Of a stretch of 64,000 bases of DNA, positions 44,188 through 56,632 are shown one piece after another. How positions within the stretch are numbered: position 1 is the stretch's first letter; each line of letters begins with the position of its first letter. The position numbers were made by a program, and so were the translations under genes. The notes beneath the pieces are model-generated. The model was not told the DNA's origin. It saw only the letters and a program-made list of their open reading frames with translations, and searched no databases. The stretch is from Haliotis asinina (taxonomy: Eukaryota > Mollusca > Gastropoda > Lepetellida > Haliotidae): contig NC_090280.1 of the NCBI RefSeq assembly GCF_037392515.1, forward strand, positions 27,533,118 through 27,597,117, written 5' to 3'.

Positions 44188-44341
44188 CAGGGCCCTGTTT
44201 CACAAAACTCTCGTAAGCCTAAGATGTCGTAACTTTTCTCGTAGCTCTCGTTCCTGGCATACTGTAACATAGGAGGTGCAAATGCTACGAGAAAAGTTAC
44301 GAGATCTTAGGCTTACGAGAGTTTTGTGAAACGGGGCCCTG
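44188..44341. mobile_element. Hairpin MITE with 58-bp arms
   Basis: Left arm 44188-44245 begins 'cagggccctgtttcacaaaa'; right arm 44284-44341 is its reverse complement with two mismatches. The loop is 38 nt. There is no coding capacity, and I cannot identify a clear target duplication. Confidence 0.9.
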
Positions 44342-45702
44342 GACTGTAGGTTACCACCGGTATTACGCAATACGCTTTTCGAACGATTCGTAAGTGAGTA
44401 TTTTTCTGAGAAACGATATGAAGGGTAAGATATAAAAACAGTTTTTTTAGACTAACGCTAGCTTTGTCGCAGAATATATATATTGAACTTACTTGAACTG
44501 AAAAGGACCTTGGTGAGATGAGGAAATCGTAGGGCTTCCACATTGCATGGAGGACTGGGCAGTAGGGAAAATAGTGTGGTTCAGGACTGTGGGAATGACT
44601 ATTGACCTCCCAATATATCGCATTACCCAGTTATCGCATATTCTCGACACGTTCGTAGCCCTACGAAGTTCTAAAGCCCATTCTTAACACTTTGGTTACA
44701 ATCAGAGTTAAGAATTCTTATTTCGTGAAAAAGGGCCCAACATCGCAGTATATTCAGTACAGTTTATTTAACAGTGCACAGTCCTATAACGAGCACAAGA
44801 AGTTATCGTTAGTGGCGTTCTTCATATGGCGTAACGTGAGGCGATCATTACCACCAGTTCTTATGACCAGCGCAGATACTGATTCTCAATAAATAGATCA
44901 TATTCCACTTGACCCACACTATGATGACGGGAGACTGTCTGTGGCAAGAGATAACTGAACTCAGTTACATCGCTCAGTTCGAGTTTCTGTTATATTACGA
45001 GTGAGTTTTTTTACGCAATATCTAATGAAGTATTCCAGCTAAAATCAAGTTTGAATCCCTAACACGCATTTCCGAGACGCCTAAGGGACGTAAGTCTTCA
45101 CAACAAATGCAAGTGAAACGTAAGGATGATCAGTCCAGGTACATAACATGTGAGAGATTAGGTTCATAACATAGGACCAGTGGATCTTGGAGGCAAAGGG
45201 GGACAACTCTGATCCACAGCTAATCTCACGATCTTCGTTTATTCGTTATTTTCTTTATTAAAGTAAAACCCTTTAACTAGTTCCAGAAAACTAAAGTACA
45301 TGCTAATTGCTTTAGTGTGGTAAACGCGGTGTGGTCATACTTATAGTATATAGTTCAGAAACCAGCGTTAATTGGCCTCTCTTCACTTTGTGACCCGTAC
45401 ATTATACAAATTATAGGACACGTGACGTAGTTGCTTATCATTGGTTGATAATGTTGAATCAGAACGTGCATAATTATCGGAATCACGTGCCATATATGTT
45501 TAGAGCTTCTTGTTGTGTGTCAATTGCGTTATCATTAACTTAATAATAATCCATCATTTGTTGCCAGTATTTGCATATGAGGGAGGATTGTAACACGCGT
45601 GCGCAGAAGGCTGTCTAGACACGACATGGGTCAATGAAACCCTGATCTCTGGACGTTTTGTACATTAGGTTATCTTGCCACGTGACTAGCCATTGTCTCA
45701 AG
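44342..45702. other. Unassigned stretch
   Basis: A decayed SINE crumb ('cgagtgagtttttttacgc') lies at about 44999-45080. No gene recognised. Confidence 0.45.
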
Positions 45703-45846
45703 AGTGAATATGGTTTATTGCATTTATCAATACCCAAGATATATCAAGGATGGGGAACACCACAATTGTTTCCGCTGTGGGAAACCGAACCCGGGTGATC
45801 GGTTTGACGATCGGATGATTTAGCCACAAAGCTACCCCATTATCCT
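45703..45846 (-). mobile_element. Family A SINE, diverged
   Basis: Shows 'caaggatggggaacaccaca', 'gtgggaaaccgaacccgg' and head end 'caaagctaccccattatcc'. Confidence 0.75.
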
Positions 45847-45859
45847 CTAGTGAAGTCGA

Positions 45860-46012
45860 GCGGGTGGGTAGACGCGTGATTAAAGCGTTCGCTCGTTACA
45901 CCAAAGGCCCGGGTTGGATCCCCACATGGGTTTAATGTGTGAAGCCCATTTCTGTTGGTCTCCGGCGTGATGTTGCTTGAATACTGCTGAAAGCAGCGTA
46001 AAACCCATTCGC
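45860..46012 (+). mobile_element. Family A SINE, full length
   Basis: Head 'ggtagacgcgtgattaaagc', B box 'cgggttggatccccacatgg', 'tttaatgtgtgaagcccatt' and 'cgtgatgttgcttgaatact'. With the preceding copy it forms a head-to-head inverted pair. Confidence 0.88.
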
Positions 46013-49000
46013 CCTGATGACGTCAGTCACAGATACAGTCATAATACACGCTTTGATAATTCAGAGTTTCCAGTTTAAGTATGTTCTTTCAAGGGTAATA
46101 AAACTTTTATTATGATTCCATAATCGCCCAAAAGGCGATTATCATAAATGATTATCATTACATACTTCAACAATAACTTCACAGTCTGCTTGTTCAATTA
46201 TTAGCGCATAAGTTAAAAGTCGGAGTCATCGTTCAGCGCGATTATCAGCCAATGGAGGAACCGTTGTCTGTTTGAGGGCGTGGCCCATTGTTTTGTTTAT
46301 GGAAATGTACGCTCGTAACCGATGGTTCGATTAGCCAATAGCCGCAGAATCAATTGCAATTTTATAAAATTTCTATTGAAAAGTGTCCCCTTCACAAAAC
46401 GTTTCTCTGAGAGTACATGGTATTTCATCAGAGACATATTCGTATACACGGGTGGTAATTTCAGTTTCACAAATACAGCAGTCCCCATCTTGAGTATATA
46501 AGGGAGAATGTTCACTGTCTAACTTTTAAATACACTGTAGGGTACGCCATTTCTATACTGACATACAACCAGGATTGCAAGTATCTTGTATTTTACCGTT
46601 TGTCGATACGTCAACGTCCATGGCAACATACGCTATCATTTTAGAGACAGTGTTGATGGGTTTGTGTTTAAGTTTCTCTTGTCAGCCAATGACATCTCCT
46701 TATCCTGCTAGTCTCGATGACATTTTCGACTTATACTGGTTCTGTATCTGGATCCGCAGACTACAAGCCTGTTAGTACGCAACGATTACGCTACATTATT
46801 CTCATTCTGACCACTTACATAGAACGTGCGTTGCACGTGACCTGTGCGATCTGATTATTGTGTGCCGCCAGATGGCGGCTGACCTTTACTTCCTGTTGGC
46901 ATGTCGTTTTGTTCGTTCAGCTATAATGGTGCATGGAAATGCAAGACTTCAGGTGCGTTCATGCCGTGTTTACCGAAACAGTTTTCAATAATATTGCTCT
47001 ATTTAGACAAAAAAGATTTGTTTAAAAATGATTTCACGTTAACAACATTACAATGTAAAACCACATCTTTTTTCAGACTAGAATTCGGGGCTGAGATATG
47101 TTGGCATGCATTAAAGTCAGTTTGGTGTAATGCCAATACAGACATTACCGCGATGTCATCTAACACTCAAGTCTCATGTAATACGTGTAAGTATACCTCC
47201 ACCCCCTTTAAAAATTAGACTGAATTTGAGAAATAGAATGACGCATCCATCAACACAAACACACGTGCATGTCGTGTCTGCACGCGCACCTTACCCGCAA
47301 TAAAATAACTGTTGTAAGACGAATCGTAGTTATTCGTCCACAATCCTTTGAAAAGTTTCAGTTTCAACGCGTCGAACCCTTAACGTATCCAGCCACCACG
47401 ACGGATGCTGACGCTAATGCATGTAGATATCAGAATACCACTTTCCTGGGTTATTTCCAATGCGTCTCTCACCCTTCCCTCGTTAAACCACGACTCACAG
47501 TATACATAACCTTCACGTTATCTTTTGCGTCCAAGCGGTGTTACATGTGGTATTACGTGTTATGACAACCCAGAGCCTTTATGACTGAAAATTGCAGGTC
47601 TTTGGAAATTCGAGATTTTAAGTGACTCTATACCGGAGAGCGTCTGTAAGTAGGTCAGGTCAGCATATGCATGGCCGAGCACAGGGTCAAGGCTGATGTG
47701 TTTATGCCATCTCTATTCTTCATACACTCGACTGGAATGTAACGCGGTTCGCGAACGCTGTCGCCGTTAGGAGTACTGTGGAGCATTACATCGTTATCAC
47801 CGGATATATTGGTCGCCATGGTAAGAAACGTTAATATGTACATCATTCGTTTGAAATTGTCATAGAATCTTTTCTTACAAAATCTCAAAACTGAGAACGG
47901 CGTCATATTGATTTCTTAGTAAATCAATGTGGTCAAATAGCCTGCGGTTTCAAAATGTTTCCTGAAGTGAAAAGAAACCCGTATGGACTGCTGATGAATC
48001 TATTCTTTGTAGTGGCGTCTTGTCTAAAATCCAAGGAGTCAACGCATACACTTCTTATGGTCTGTAAAGGCGCCGTTTGATAGGGCGACAGGCGGTATCT
48101 ATCAATTGCAATAGTTTACAATATCGGGAAATCTCATGTCAGTGACCCGTAGTAAAATTGTTGTTGTAAACCCCTTTCATTAGTTTTATACACTACCATG
48201 ATGTCGTATTTCCGTCGCTTTTCATTGCCAATGATATTCTTTGAATTACAACCTTAACATTTGGTAGACCCCTCGATCACATCTGGAAATGCTATTTTCG
48301 TCGCATTGATTGGGCAAGTTCGAAGTCTCGGTACCTAAAATAGACCCATGGATGTCGTCACATTCTTGGCATCGATCACGAGGGTGGGTTTTCCCTTGAT
48401 TCCCCGGAAAAGGGACCAGGTGTCCTTTATACCTTGTTTCAGTATCGGGATGGTGAGTCAGAACATTGCCATGTGTGTGCCTTGCAGTTTTTAAAATCCA
48501 GACGGGCCTAACTATGTACATCTAGATCTAACCCACTGTGTCCATATTTTCTGATTGAAACAGTCGCAAGGAAAAATGTATTTCTGTATCGCATTGTCGT
48601 GAGGGAAGTATCACCACTTTTTCACCTGTAGCCATACCCAATGAGGGCGGAATATATTTATTTTATTGCAACATGTAGAATTCAGTACCAAGTCAAATAT
48701 TTTCGTCTTTTTCACGACAAATTAAAGCGTGTTGGTAAGGACGCTTCTGCTTGTAAGAGTTGTCAAGACTGAATAAAATCAGTAAAAAATGAAACCACCT
48801 ATGATGTGAAAAACAAATGACTATGTAGTCTACAAACCAGATTGTGCCATGGATGACAAGGATGTGGTGTATGTGGTCAATTGCTGATTAGCATGTTCTA
48901 TATATGGATACGCCGAACTTGAGTAGGTGCTATATGCGATAACTGCCAGCGGCCCCATGGCCTGACAGCAGCAGCAGCAGCCACTTAAACATGGACTTCG

Positions 49001-49722
49001 CTCGGTTTATTGTAGTTATTGCGCAGTAGGGCTATAACTCTGTCATTTGAACCTATTGCACGTGTCATGATATCTCAGTATATCATATACATTTAATTAA
49101 ACTACGAAATAGTATGATTGATGGATAACAGACACTATCATAATACCTGGTTACTTTGTGTTCCGGAAAATTTGATTCTTTGATTGTAAGTGTTAATATT
49201 AAACGGGTATATGGTTGCGGGTATAATTGTAGTAGAATCCTTCCACAGACTGTTCTGTTAATTGTGAAAAGGAGTGTTGTATTAATGGCTGGTAACACGT
49301 ACCGTACAGTGCGTGCTGTGTGTCATGTCAGCCCCCATCTGTCAAGAGGGCACGTATAAACAGTACAGTTGCCATTTTGTTAGAAATTCTCCCCAGGACG
49401 TGAAATTAATTAAATTTGGTATTGGCATTAAAATTTTAAGTCATTTTCAAAGGAAATGTGATATTTAAATAAGTTCCGTCCATATTAACTTTAGGGGTGT
49501 GATTATTGAGAAATATATGCTGAGATGGTCCCCTGCCTGACTCTCCCACGTTCTCATTGTGGAAGCATGTTGACATGAGAACTGCGAACATCTGGGGCGT
49601 GTGTCAGACCGATCGCATGATGTAATGTTACACGTGGGAATGTGGTGAAACGTCGGTATGATTCACACATACACGCGCGTACAGCCTGTATCGCTCATGC
49701 TCAATAGAACCTCTGATCAAAG
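46013..49722. other. Long unassigned stretch, about 3.7 kb
   Basis: Free of recognisable SINEs. Contains a small perfect stem 'taatcgcc'-caaaa-'ggcgatta' near 46122-46142, TGACGTCA at 46018-46025 and a short (CAG)n at about 48967-48980. Open frames of 98-105 codons (46901-47218, 47269-47565) show no recognisable domain and I find no convincing exon. Confidence 0.45.
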
Positions 49723-49848
49723 TAGTGAGTGACTTACTTTGTTTTTACGCCGCTTTTAGCAATATTTCAGCAATATCTCGGCGGCGAACACCAGAAGTGG
49801 GCTTCTCACATTGTACCCATATGGGGAATCGAACCCGGTTTCATACCA
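49723..49848 (-). mobile_element. Family A SINE, head truncated
   Basis: Shows 'tttttacgccgcttttagca', 'atatttcagcaatatctcgg', 'cgaacaccagaagtgggctt' and 'tatggggaatcgaacccgg', then ends. Confidence 0.9.
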
Positions 49849-49852
49849 TTGC

Positions 49853-50014
49853 CGGACGGTGGGGTGACTAAGTGGTTAAAGCGTTCGCTCGTCACGCCGG
49901 GGGCCTGGGTTCGATTCCTCACATGAGTATAATGTGTGAAACCCATTTCTGGTGTCTCCACGCTTTGGTGTTGCTGAAAAGTTCCTAAACCGGCGTAGAA
50001 CATAACTCATTCCC
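49853..50014 (+). mobile_element. Family A SINE, full length
   Basis: Head 'ggacggtggggtgactaagt' and 'ggttaaagcgttcgctcgtc', B box 'tgggttcgattcctcacatg', 'gaaacccatttctggtgtct' and a tail to 'actcattcccac'. It abuts the preceding reversed copy, making an inverted pair. Confidence 0.92.
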
Positions 50015-51207
50015 ACTGGCATGTGACGTCACAGGGCCATATTGACCCCAATATCACAAAGCACGTTTGTGAGTCAACCCAAGTGAATACGTGACTCAAT
50101 ATATTTTGGATGCGATATTTGGATGTGAAAAAAAATCGATGAAATATGGCGGTATTGATTTGTATTCATAGGGGCATTGTATGCAACGTACTTGCCATGT
50201 GTTGCACTCGTTATGTTTCTGTCAACAATCTGGGAAAGCGTGAATAATGGTCTGACACAGAAACGATCAGGTGTCACTGTTTCTGTAGCCTCGAATCAAA
50301 CTTGCGATGCGTAGCCCCTAACCCAGGTTTATTCTGTTTTGCAAACAGGGCTGTGATTGACCTTCGCTAAATCAACATGTGAATGGTGTGAATACAGATA
50401 CGGGACATATCTATCGTCTGATATTCACTTTCCCATCAGTTCTACTTTTCATTCTCATACATGACTGGTATGCACCAAGGCCCAGATCAAGCATGTTTAA
50501 AATTAGTTTCTTCACAGGTTTAAAATTGTTTCGCTGGAAACGACTCTTACAACAGGACACATGTTGTAATGAATACATTGGTCAATTATTATTAAGGGAA
50601 AAACATAGATAAATACGATGGGTCTCTAAATAATGTCTGTGTGATGATTTGTTTGATAAGACAGCTTTGCCGTCTTCCTGTCGTACGAGAATCGTGTTTT
50701 CTTCAATTTGTTTCCTCCGCCGCCATGAGAAGCCATGTTGTTTCTTGTCAGTCTGTAAATCATTGAACCTCTGTGTCCGTTGACACTTCCCAAAGACTGA
50801 AGAACCGACATTTATTTGTCAATGGGAAAGAACTATTGTCTTACAAAGAATCCTGTCCTCTTTTAGGAGATGAGCATGTTTATTGTTATACACCATTGGT
50901 GAGATTTATAGGAAGCCAGGGCTTGACAGAAGCTGCAATATTCCATATGGCACCTTGCAGTTAGAATAGGCCAAGAGGTCTCAGTGACTGTTGCACCAAT
51001 GGTTTTCAGTCCAGCGAGTCATATTATGTATTACCGAGGTGGAGGGTGATTGTTAAATTTGGTTGTTCGTGGCGTCATAGTTATGTATGTGACGTCATGT
51101 GCTTGTCAGAAACAATACCTTTTTACAGCGAGTTGAGGTTAGAATCACTGCGAAAGAATGATAGATTTGATGCCTTCGTATGTCTCCCTGAAGTGAGAGG
51201 GCATGTT
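50015..51207. other. Unassigned stretch
   Basis: TGACGTCA at 50024-50031 and 51090-51097. Frames under 80 codons, none recognised. Confidence 0.45.
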
Positions 51208-51260
51208 TTTATGTCACGGCGGGGGACACCAGAAATGGGTTTCACACGTTGTACTGACGT
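51208..51260 (-). mobile_element. Family A SINE fragment
   Basis: Only 'cacggcgggggacaccagaa' and 'atgggtttcacacgttgtac' remain. Confidence 0.75.
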
Positions 51261-51307
51261 TATCTTTTCCCATCTACGTAATTGGGATAAGATTATCATT
51301 TTTTCAG

Positions 51308-51631
51308 ACCCGTGAAGGTCCCGGGGTAGAATAGGCCTTCAGCAACCCATGCTTGCCATAAAAGTGAGTGAGTGAGTTTAGTTTTACGCCGCACTCAGCA
51401 ATATTACAGCTATATGGCGGCGGTCTGTAAATAATCGAGTCTGGACCAGACAATCCAGTGATCAACAACATGAGCATCGATCTGCGCAATTGGGAACCGA
51501 TGACACGCGTCAACCAAGTCAGCGAACCTGACCACCCGATCCCGTTAGTCGCCTCTTACGACAAGCTGAGTCGCCTTTTATGGCAAGCATGGGTTGCTGA
51601 AGGCCTATTCTACCCCGGGACCTTCACGGGT
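51308..51631 (-). mobile_element. Family B SINE framed by 56-bp perfect inverted repeats
   Basis: 51308-51363 is the family B 5' end in + orientation ('acccgtgaaggtcccggggt'). 51364-51631 is a nearly complete family B copy in minus orientation ending 'cccgggaccttcacgggt'. The first 56 bp are the exact reverse complement of the last 56 bp (51576-51631). Confidence 0.9.
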
Positions 51632-51862
51632 CCTTGCCATAAAAGGCGACTCAGCTTGTCGTAAGAGGCGACTAACGGGATCGGGTGGTCAGACTAGCTG
51701 ACTTGGTTGACACATGTCATCGGTTCCCCATTGCGCAGATCGATGCTCATGTTGTTGATCACTGGATTGTCTGGTCCAGACTCGATTATTTACAGACCGT
51801 CGCCATATAGCTGGAATATTGCTAAGTGCGACGTAAAACTAAACTCACTCACTCATCATTTT
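51632..51862 (+). mobile_element. Second family B copy, inverted against the first
   Basis: Runs from 'cttgccataaaaggcgactc' through 'gatgctcatgttgttgatca' and 'acagaccgtcgccatatagc' to tail 'aaactaaactcactcactca'. It is highly similar to the reverse complement of 51364-51590, so the two form a long foldback. Confidence 0.9.
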
Positions 51863-51867
51863 TTCAG

Positions 51868-52030
51868 CCAAGTCATCGAGCTTGACTTTACGATAGTCTC
51901 TTACGCCACGCATGTGTTTCTGAAGACCAGTTTAAACTCTTAATTTCGAGAGTCAGCTCGCAACATCAGTCACCGGGTTGTCTGATCTGGAATAGATTAT
52001 TTACAGGCCGTTAACTGGAACATTGTTATA
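51868..52030. mobile_element. Two family B fragments in opposite orientation
   Basis: 51868-51945 (minus) has 'cagccaagtcatcgagcttg' and 'cttacgccacgcatgtgttt'. 51962-52030 (plus) has 'gtcaccgggttgtctgatct' and 'agattatttacaggccgtta'. Confidence 0.65.
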
Positions 52031-53466
52031 ATAAGCCATACAGTTCAAGCACCTTTGTCCAAATACGGTCTCAAGTCATTGCCTCCACCTGACCTTCACC
52101 GCGTAATTACACGTTAACATGTTGTTGTTAGTCGTGGAATAACACCATGTATTCCACACTTGGTAGTTGTGTTGGTCGTCATGAACCCTGTCGGGGACCT
52201 AGGCAGCTAATGCCTCTAGAATCCTCGGGATGGATTGATTCTCGGATGTGGGATAAAACACTTGGAATTATTTCCGTCGAGCAAAGTCAAGGTAATTTAC
52301 CGATATCCAGCCACCGGGTATCAAAGTTAAATGTCGATGGTACTTCTGCTTTCCTTATATGGACATATCGAATGAGCCACGCAGAAAGGAGTTTCTGTTG
52401 CATAAGTGAGTGAGTATTTTGACTCCGTTCTAAGTTATAGTCCAACTGTATCAAGGTGGCGAAGGGCAGCAGTGGGCTTCACTCTTGGTCAGTGAATAGA
52501 ACCACTTCATTCTGGATATCACCATTACTCGAGAACCTTGTCAGACACCATGGATCTTTAATCAATCAGTGATTTGTCAGAAAGCTTCTGCTGTCCTGTG
52601 TTTATATGTCTATGACCAGTCGGAACACAGGCGTGAACCTCTGACCAGTCATGCTTATGTGGTGTACGCTGGAGGCGCAGAAAGTCGCCTTGGTTGAATG
52701 ACCACCTGAATTTGCTGTTTGTGCATACTGCGGTATTGTAAACTAGGGGTGAAGAGCCGCGTGTGGGGGAATTTCCCCTCGGCTGTATTCGGTGGAATAT
52801 AGGTAATGTCAGAGTGTATGTTGATCTGTCTGTCAGAACTGCATCACCATGATTTTGGAGTTTGTCAGAAAGAGCTGTCGAATTATGTTCGGCGCTGCAG
52901 TCACCAGCTTGTAAGTACCCAGTGCAAAGACCCACTAAAACTCTGTGATGACGCATGGGATGTACTTCAGGGCCCCCGCAACACTAGTCTGAAACTAGTC
53001 TGAAACATTGCCAGTAGACCGTATTTACTTACACATAAGCCACATAGACACTGGAACAACAAAAGCAAGGTATCGGGCCATGCTGCTGTATATTTGAGCC
53101 CAGATCGAGGATTACCTTCCCTATGATGTACGGTACTGTGAAACATCTCGACTCCTGTTTATTCTACCTACCTTGATTCAAGACATTGTCTGCAAATGAT
53201 TAATCCACCTGATTTCGTGTGTGCTCAGAAGCGATGGGTGACCACCTGGTAATCGAGGGGAGGGTGGGTACATAATTAATTGTGATACAGTGATCTATTC
53301 CCGGTGATGCTGCGACAGACGCACCGTGGGCGTCATCACGTACTACAGACAGCCGACAGACACCTTGAAGCATGTATATAGTACCATCCTGTACGTTCAT
53401 ATTGGTTCTAAATCATCAGAAAACCCCTGCACAGCCCCCGCCTTCACCACACGCACTTGTTGTGAG
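52031..53466. other. Unassigned stretch
   Basis: A heavily decayed family A remnant may lie at 52410-52510 ('agtgggcttcactcttg'). A 132-codon minus-strand frame (52558-52956) has no recognisable domain. Confidence 0.4.
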
Positions 53467-53611
53467 GCGCGGTGGGGTGGCCTTTTGGTAAAAGTGTTCG
53501 CTTCTAGCACCAAAGACCTGGGCTCGATTCCCCACATGGGTACATTGTTTAAAGCTATTTCCAGGGCCCTCCGTGCCAAAATGCGGATAACACCGTACTC
53601 ACTCTCTCACC
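53467..53611 (+). mobile_element. Family A SINE
   Basis: Head 'gcggtggggtggccttttgg', 'gcaccaaagacctgggctcg', 'attccccacatgggtacatt' and tail 'accgtactcactctctcac'. Confidence 0.88.
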
Positions 53612-54485
53612 CACATGTGTTGTGTCCCCACTACTGGACCTTGAAGCAGATAATACACCATATACTGTCTTATTCGCGGCAGGTGACAATTTTCGCCAAT
53701 CTTGTCTCTCTAACACCCAGACTTAAACGTAGAATTACGGCTGTCATGGTGCTAAGATCACTTGGTGGAAAGACACCAAGCTTTGTAAACTGCTCAAGTA
53801 AACCGCATATATACTACTTGGCAGTATGTTCAACGAAATGGTTTTGCACTAGGCAGGTCCTGAATGATTGTCCCTGTCGCAATCGCGAGGCCTATTGAAA
53901 TATCCATACTTGATTAACTGCACTGAAAACCCTATTGAAATACTTTTCCTGTTTTCTTTCAAAAGCCCCACATGGTAATGCGTTTTCTGTGTGACTTGAC
54001 CTCCTTCTTATGGCTTGACATTGACAAGGGACAAATAGGTCGACTGGTCGAGGTAGGATGTGTGTGAGGATTCTGGGCGACATTAGGCCTTAGAAAGCCC
54101 TTGACTATTGGAGAACGAATGCAGAGTTGCGCCTCTTCGTTAAGCAAGGATTCGCAGGATCGTTTTGGATGTCAGTTTTTACCTTCATTACGATCCTTTG
54201 TGTCGGCGACATGTCCGTCGCTCCAAACAGCAAACGTCTGAACTCGTGTTGACTTGAAACTTTCCTCCAATATCAACGTCTCGCTCTGTAGTATAACGAG
54301 TGCATTCATAGGGGCGATAACCCTGTTGACAATACCAGATGTTTCATACTGCCCTTTTTCGAATTTAACGTTCGTGTAAGGCGCTTTCTACAAGGTAGAT
54401 CTAATGTCTACTTCAGGGCGAAATTCATTGATGACCTTCGTGGTGATGGAAACCTGAGTGGGACACTAAGACAGATTCGGAAATC
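53612..54485. other. Unassigned stretch
   Basis: The 190-codon + frame at 53326-53898 starts before and reads straight through the SINE at 53467, with no recognisable domain. I do not support it as a gene. Confidence 0.4.
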
Positions 54486-54700
54486 AGTGAGTGAGTTTAT
54501 TTTGAAACGGCATGTTGGAAAATCCTATGACCAGCTATCTGTCGGTGGCCTGTAAATATTCGAGTCATGAACATAGATGTATGTAACTGGGATACGATGA
54601 CATGTGTCAACCAAGTCAGCGAGCATGACTACCCGGTCCCGTTGGTCGCCTCTTATGACAGGCATTGGCATGATTGTGTGGGCACCAAGATAAATTCTGA
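54486..54700 (-). mobile_element. Family B SINE
   Basis: Shows 'agtgagtgagtttattttga', 'gtggcctgtaaatattcgag', 'gacatgtgtcaaccaagtca' and 'gtcgcctcttatgacaggca'. Confidence 0.85.
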
Positions 54701-55683
54701 TCGAAGACGCTCCTGGACTCCTGTCAACTGCACTCAGCAATGTAACTGTTTATGGTCGATCTGGTCTAGAACCGATCGGCTGGAAGCAGATGTTGCGGAT
54801 TGACCTCCGGTGGGGTCACAGCTGGGCAATACAATCCACACACTTGTGTCAATGTCAACTTTAATCCCTATTGAAGCAGTGGGTATTCCGAGTTGGATAG
54901 ACAAACAATGTGTGAATGGTTCCAACTATGGATTTATTGTATATACTATTTGTTATAGAACTCACGTTGAATGACATTAGGGAGATGGACAATGATTCGG
55001 TGTACTGTGACCCAACTAGCAACCGTATGTTCCTTACTCATCTCAAGGAATCTTACTACATACATGGGTATGTTTTCATTATTATAGACCAGAACGGAAG
55101 GAATTCACGGTTTCCGAGTATGACATAACAGATACATTGTTGCTAAAATATGGCGCAGATGTGGTCACGTCACATCTACGCTCTTTTTCGCTTCCGGTAA
55201 TATTCACCTAACAACATTACACAGTGCGATCAAACATCTATCGTTCCTTTTCCATTCATATCTTTAGACAAGACAAGATATGTTGCTCGGTCATCTCGCA
55301 TCAGCGGGGCGGGGCGGGGCGTACACGACATTGTCTGTCGGTCTGTCTGTGTCTGAAGATGTGACAAGTATTTCCACACCGTTGCTCGACTGTCAAGGAG
55401 AGAGCACCCCGACTCATCTTCAAGCACAGAGGAAACCATTCAATGCCTTTAGGTACTTCGGGGGACTGGCGGAATGTTCCGGTTTCAGATCTTCGAAATA
55501 GTCCTCCGTCCTCCGTCCAGAGTGAGTCAGCTGTTTGAGTATAACCTGCTTCACCTTATATATTCGTTCACTGCAATGCCTGTGAAATACTAGTACTCTT
55601 GACACCTCGTCCGGCCTTCAGACCCAAGAGAATAAGTTTAAAAAACAAAAAAGAGTCTAAGCTGCCTTGGCTTCAGGAATTGA
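54701..55683. other. Unassigned stretch with a GC-box run
   Basis: Three overlapping GGGGCGG words lie at 55304-55321. No exon or promoter can be supported around them. Confidence 0.4.
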
Positions 55684-55829
55684 GAGTGAGTGAGTTTGGT
55701 TTAAACCGCTGTTAGCAATATTCCATCAATATCACGACAGGGGACACCAGAAATGAACTTCACACTTTACGCCAATGTGGCAAATTGAACCCGGACCATC
55801 GGCGTGACTACCACTAGACTACCCCACCA
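55684..55829 (-). mobile_element. Family A SINE
   Basis: Shows 'agagtgagtgagtttggttt', 'caatatcacgacaggggaca', 'gtggcaaattgaacccgga' and 'accactagactaccccacc'. Confidence 0.88.
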
Positions 55830-56332
55830 AAGAGTCTTGTGGACTCATTTGCTTCATATCTAATTTTATAGATTTATGTGTTAAATATGTCAGATATCTC
55901 TGGGTGTGAATATTAATGTTGTTCACACCCTACCACTCACCCACTCACTCAACCGTCATTTTCTATTAACACGTGATGAGCGTCTGCAGGCACGTTGACG
56001 GCTACGTGCAGGTGTGACATCATCGGACGGTATATATAACTGCAGTTACTATCTCGTATCCATCACGATTATCTATCACCCCTCTGCGTACCCACACTGA
56101 CGACCTTCAGCCTCTGGGATATATACCCCATTATCCCTATCTCTTCTGCCTCCCTGACCCAGTGCTGTCACCATATACCCCTTCTCCAGTACTGTGGTGT
56201 CACATATTTCCAGAACAAAAGGGATATATATCGTATATCTCCTCCTAACGGAAATAAATACAGTGTCAAGGACGCTGTCGTGAGCGGGTGCTGTAAAGAC
56301 GTATAATATAGGTCTTGTGACATGGCCCTGAG
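55830..56332. other. Unassigned stretch
   Basis: Nothing recognised; a pyrimidine-rich part lies at about 56090-56200. Confidence 0.45.
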
Positions 56333-56435
56333 CCTAGATTTTCGAAGCTCTCATAGCGCCAACACAGTCGTAAGTGACATACATTGACATTAACTTACGA
56401 TGATCTTAGCGCTAAGAGAGCTTCGAAAATCTAGG
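56333..56435. mobile_element. Hairpin MITE-like element, about 103 bp
   Basis: Arms 'cctagattttcgaagctctc' at 56333 and its reverse complement ending at 56435 match at 26 of 27 positions. Weaker pairing continues inward (cgtaagt against acttacg). Outer flanks carry 'ggccc' and 'gggcc', resembling the ends of the element at 44188. Confidence 0.8.
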
Positions 56436-56532
56436 ACCTAGTCGGGCCACCCGGTCACCACCTGTTCTCGAATGTGATAGAAGAATTGAACAATAATTTA
56501 CTTAAGCAGGTGCGGTTCGTGTGTGTTGTTGG

Positions 56533-56632
56533 AGCTGGAGTTTAAGCCGCTTTTAGAGAGTATTGTTTTATGCCGTTTTTAAATATTATCACGACGGTTA
56601 CATTGAAATTGACGTTCACACATTGTACTCGA
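56533..56632 (-). mobile_element. Family A SINE, decayed
   Basis: Shows 'gagtttaagccgcttttaga' and a second start 'ttttatgccgtttttaaata', then 'gacgttcacacattgtactc'. Confidence 0.65.

Noticed and set aside
53326..53898. 190-codon + frame
   Set aside because: It reads through a family A SINE and shows no recognisable domain or splice context.
55304..55321. GC-box promoter or CpG island
   Set aside because: Only 18 bp of GGGGCGG repeats; the surrounding sequence is not GC-rich and no exon follows.
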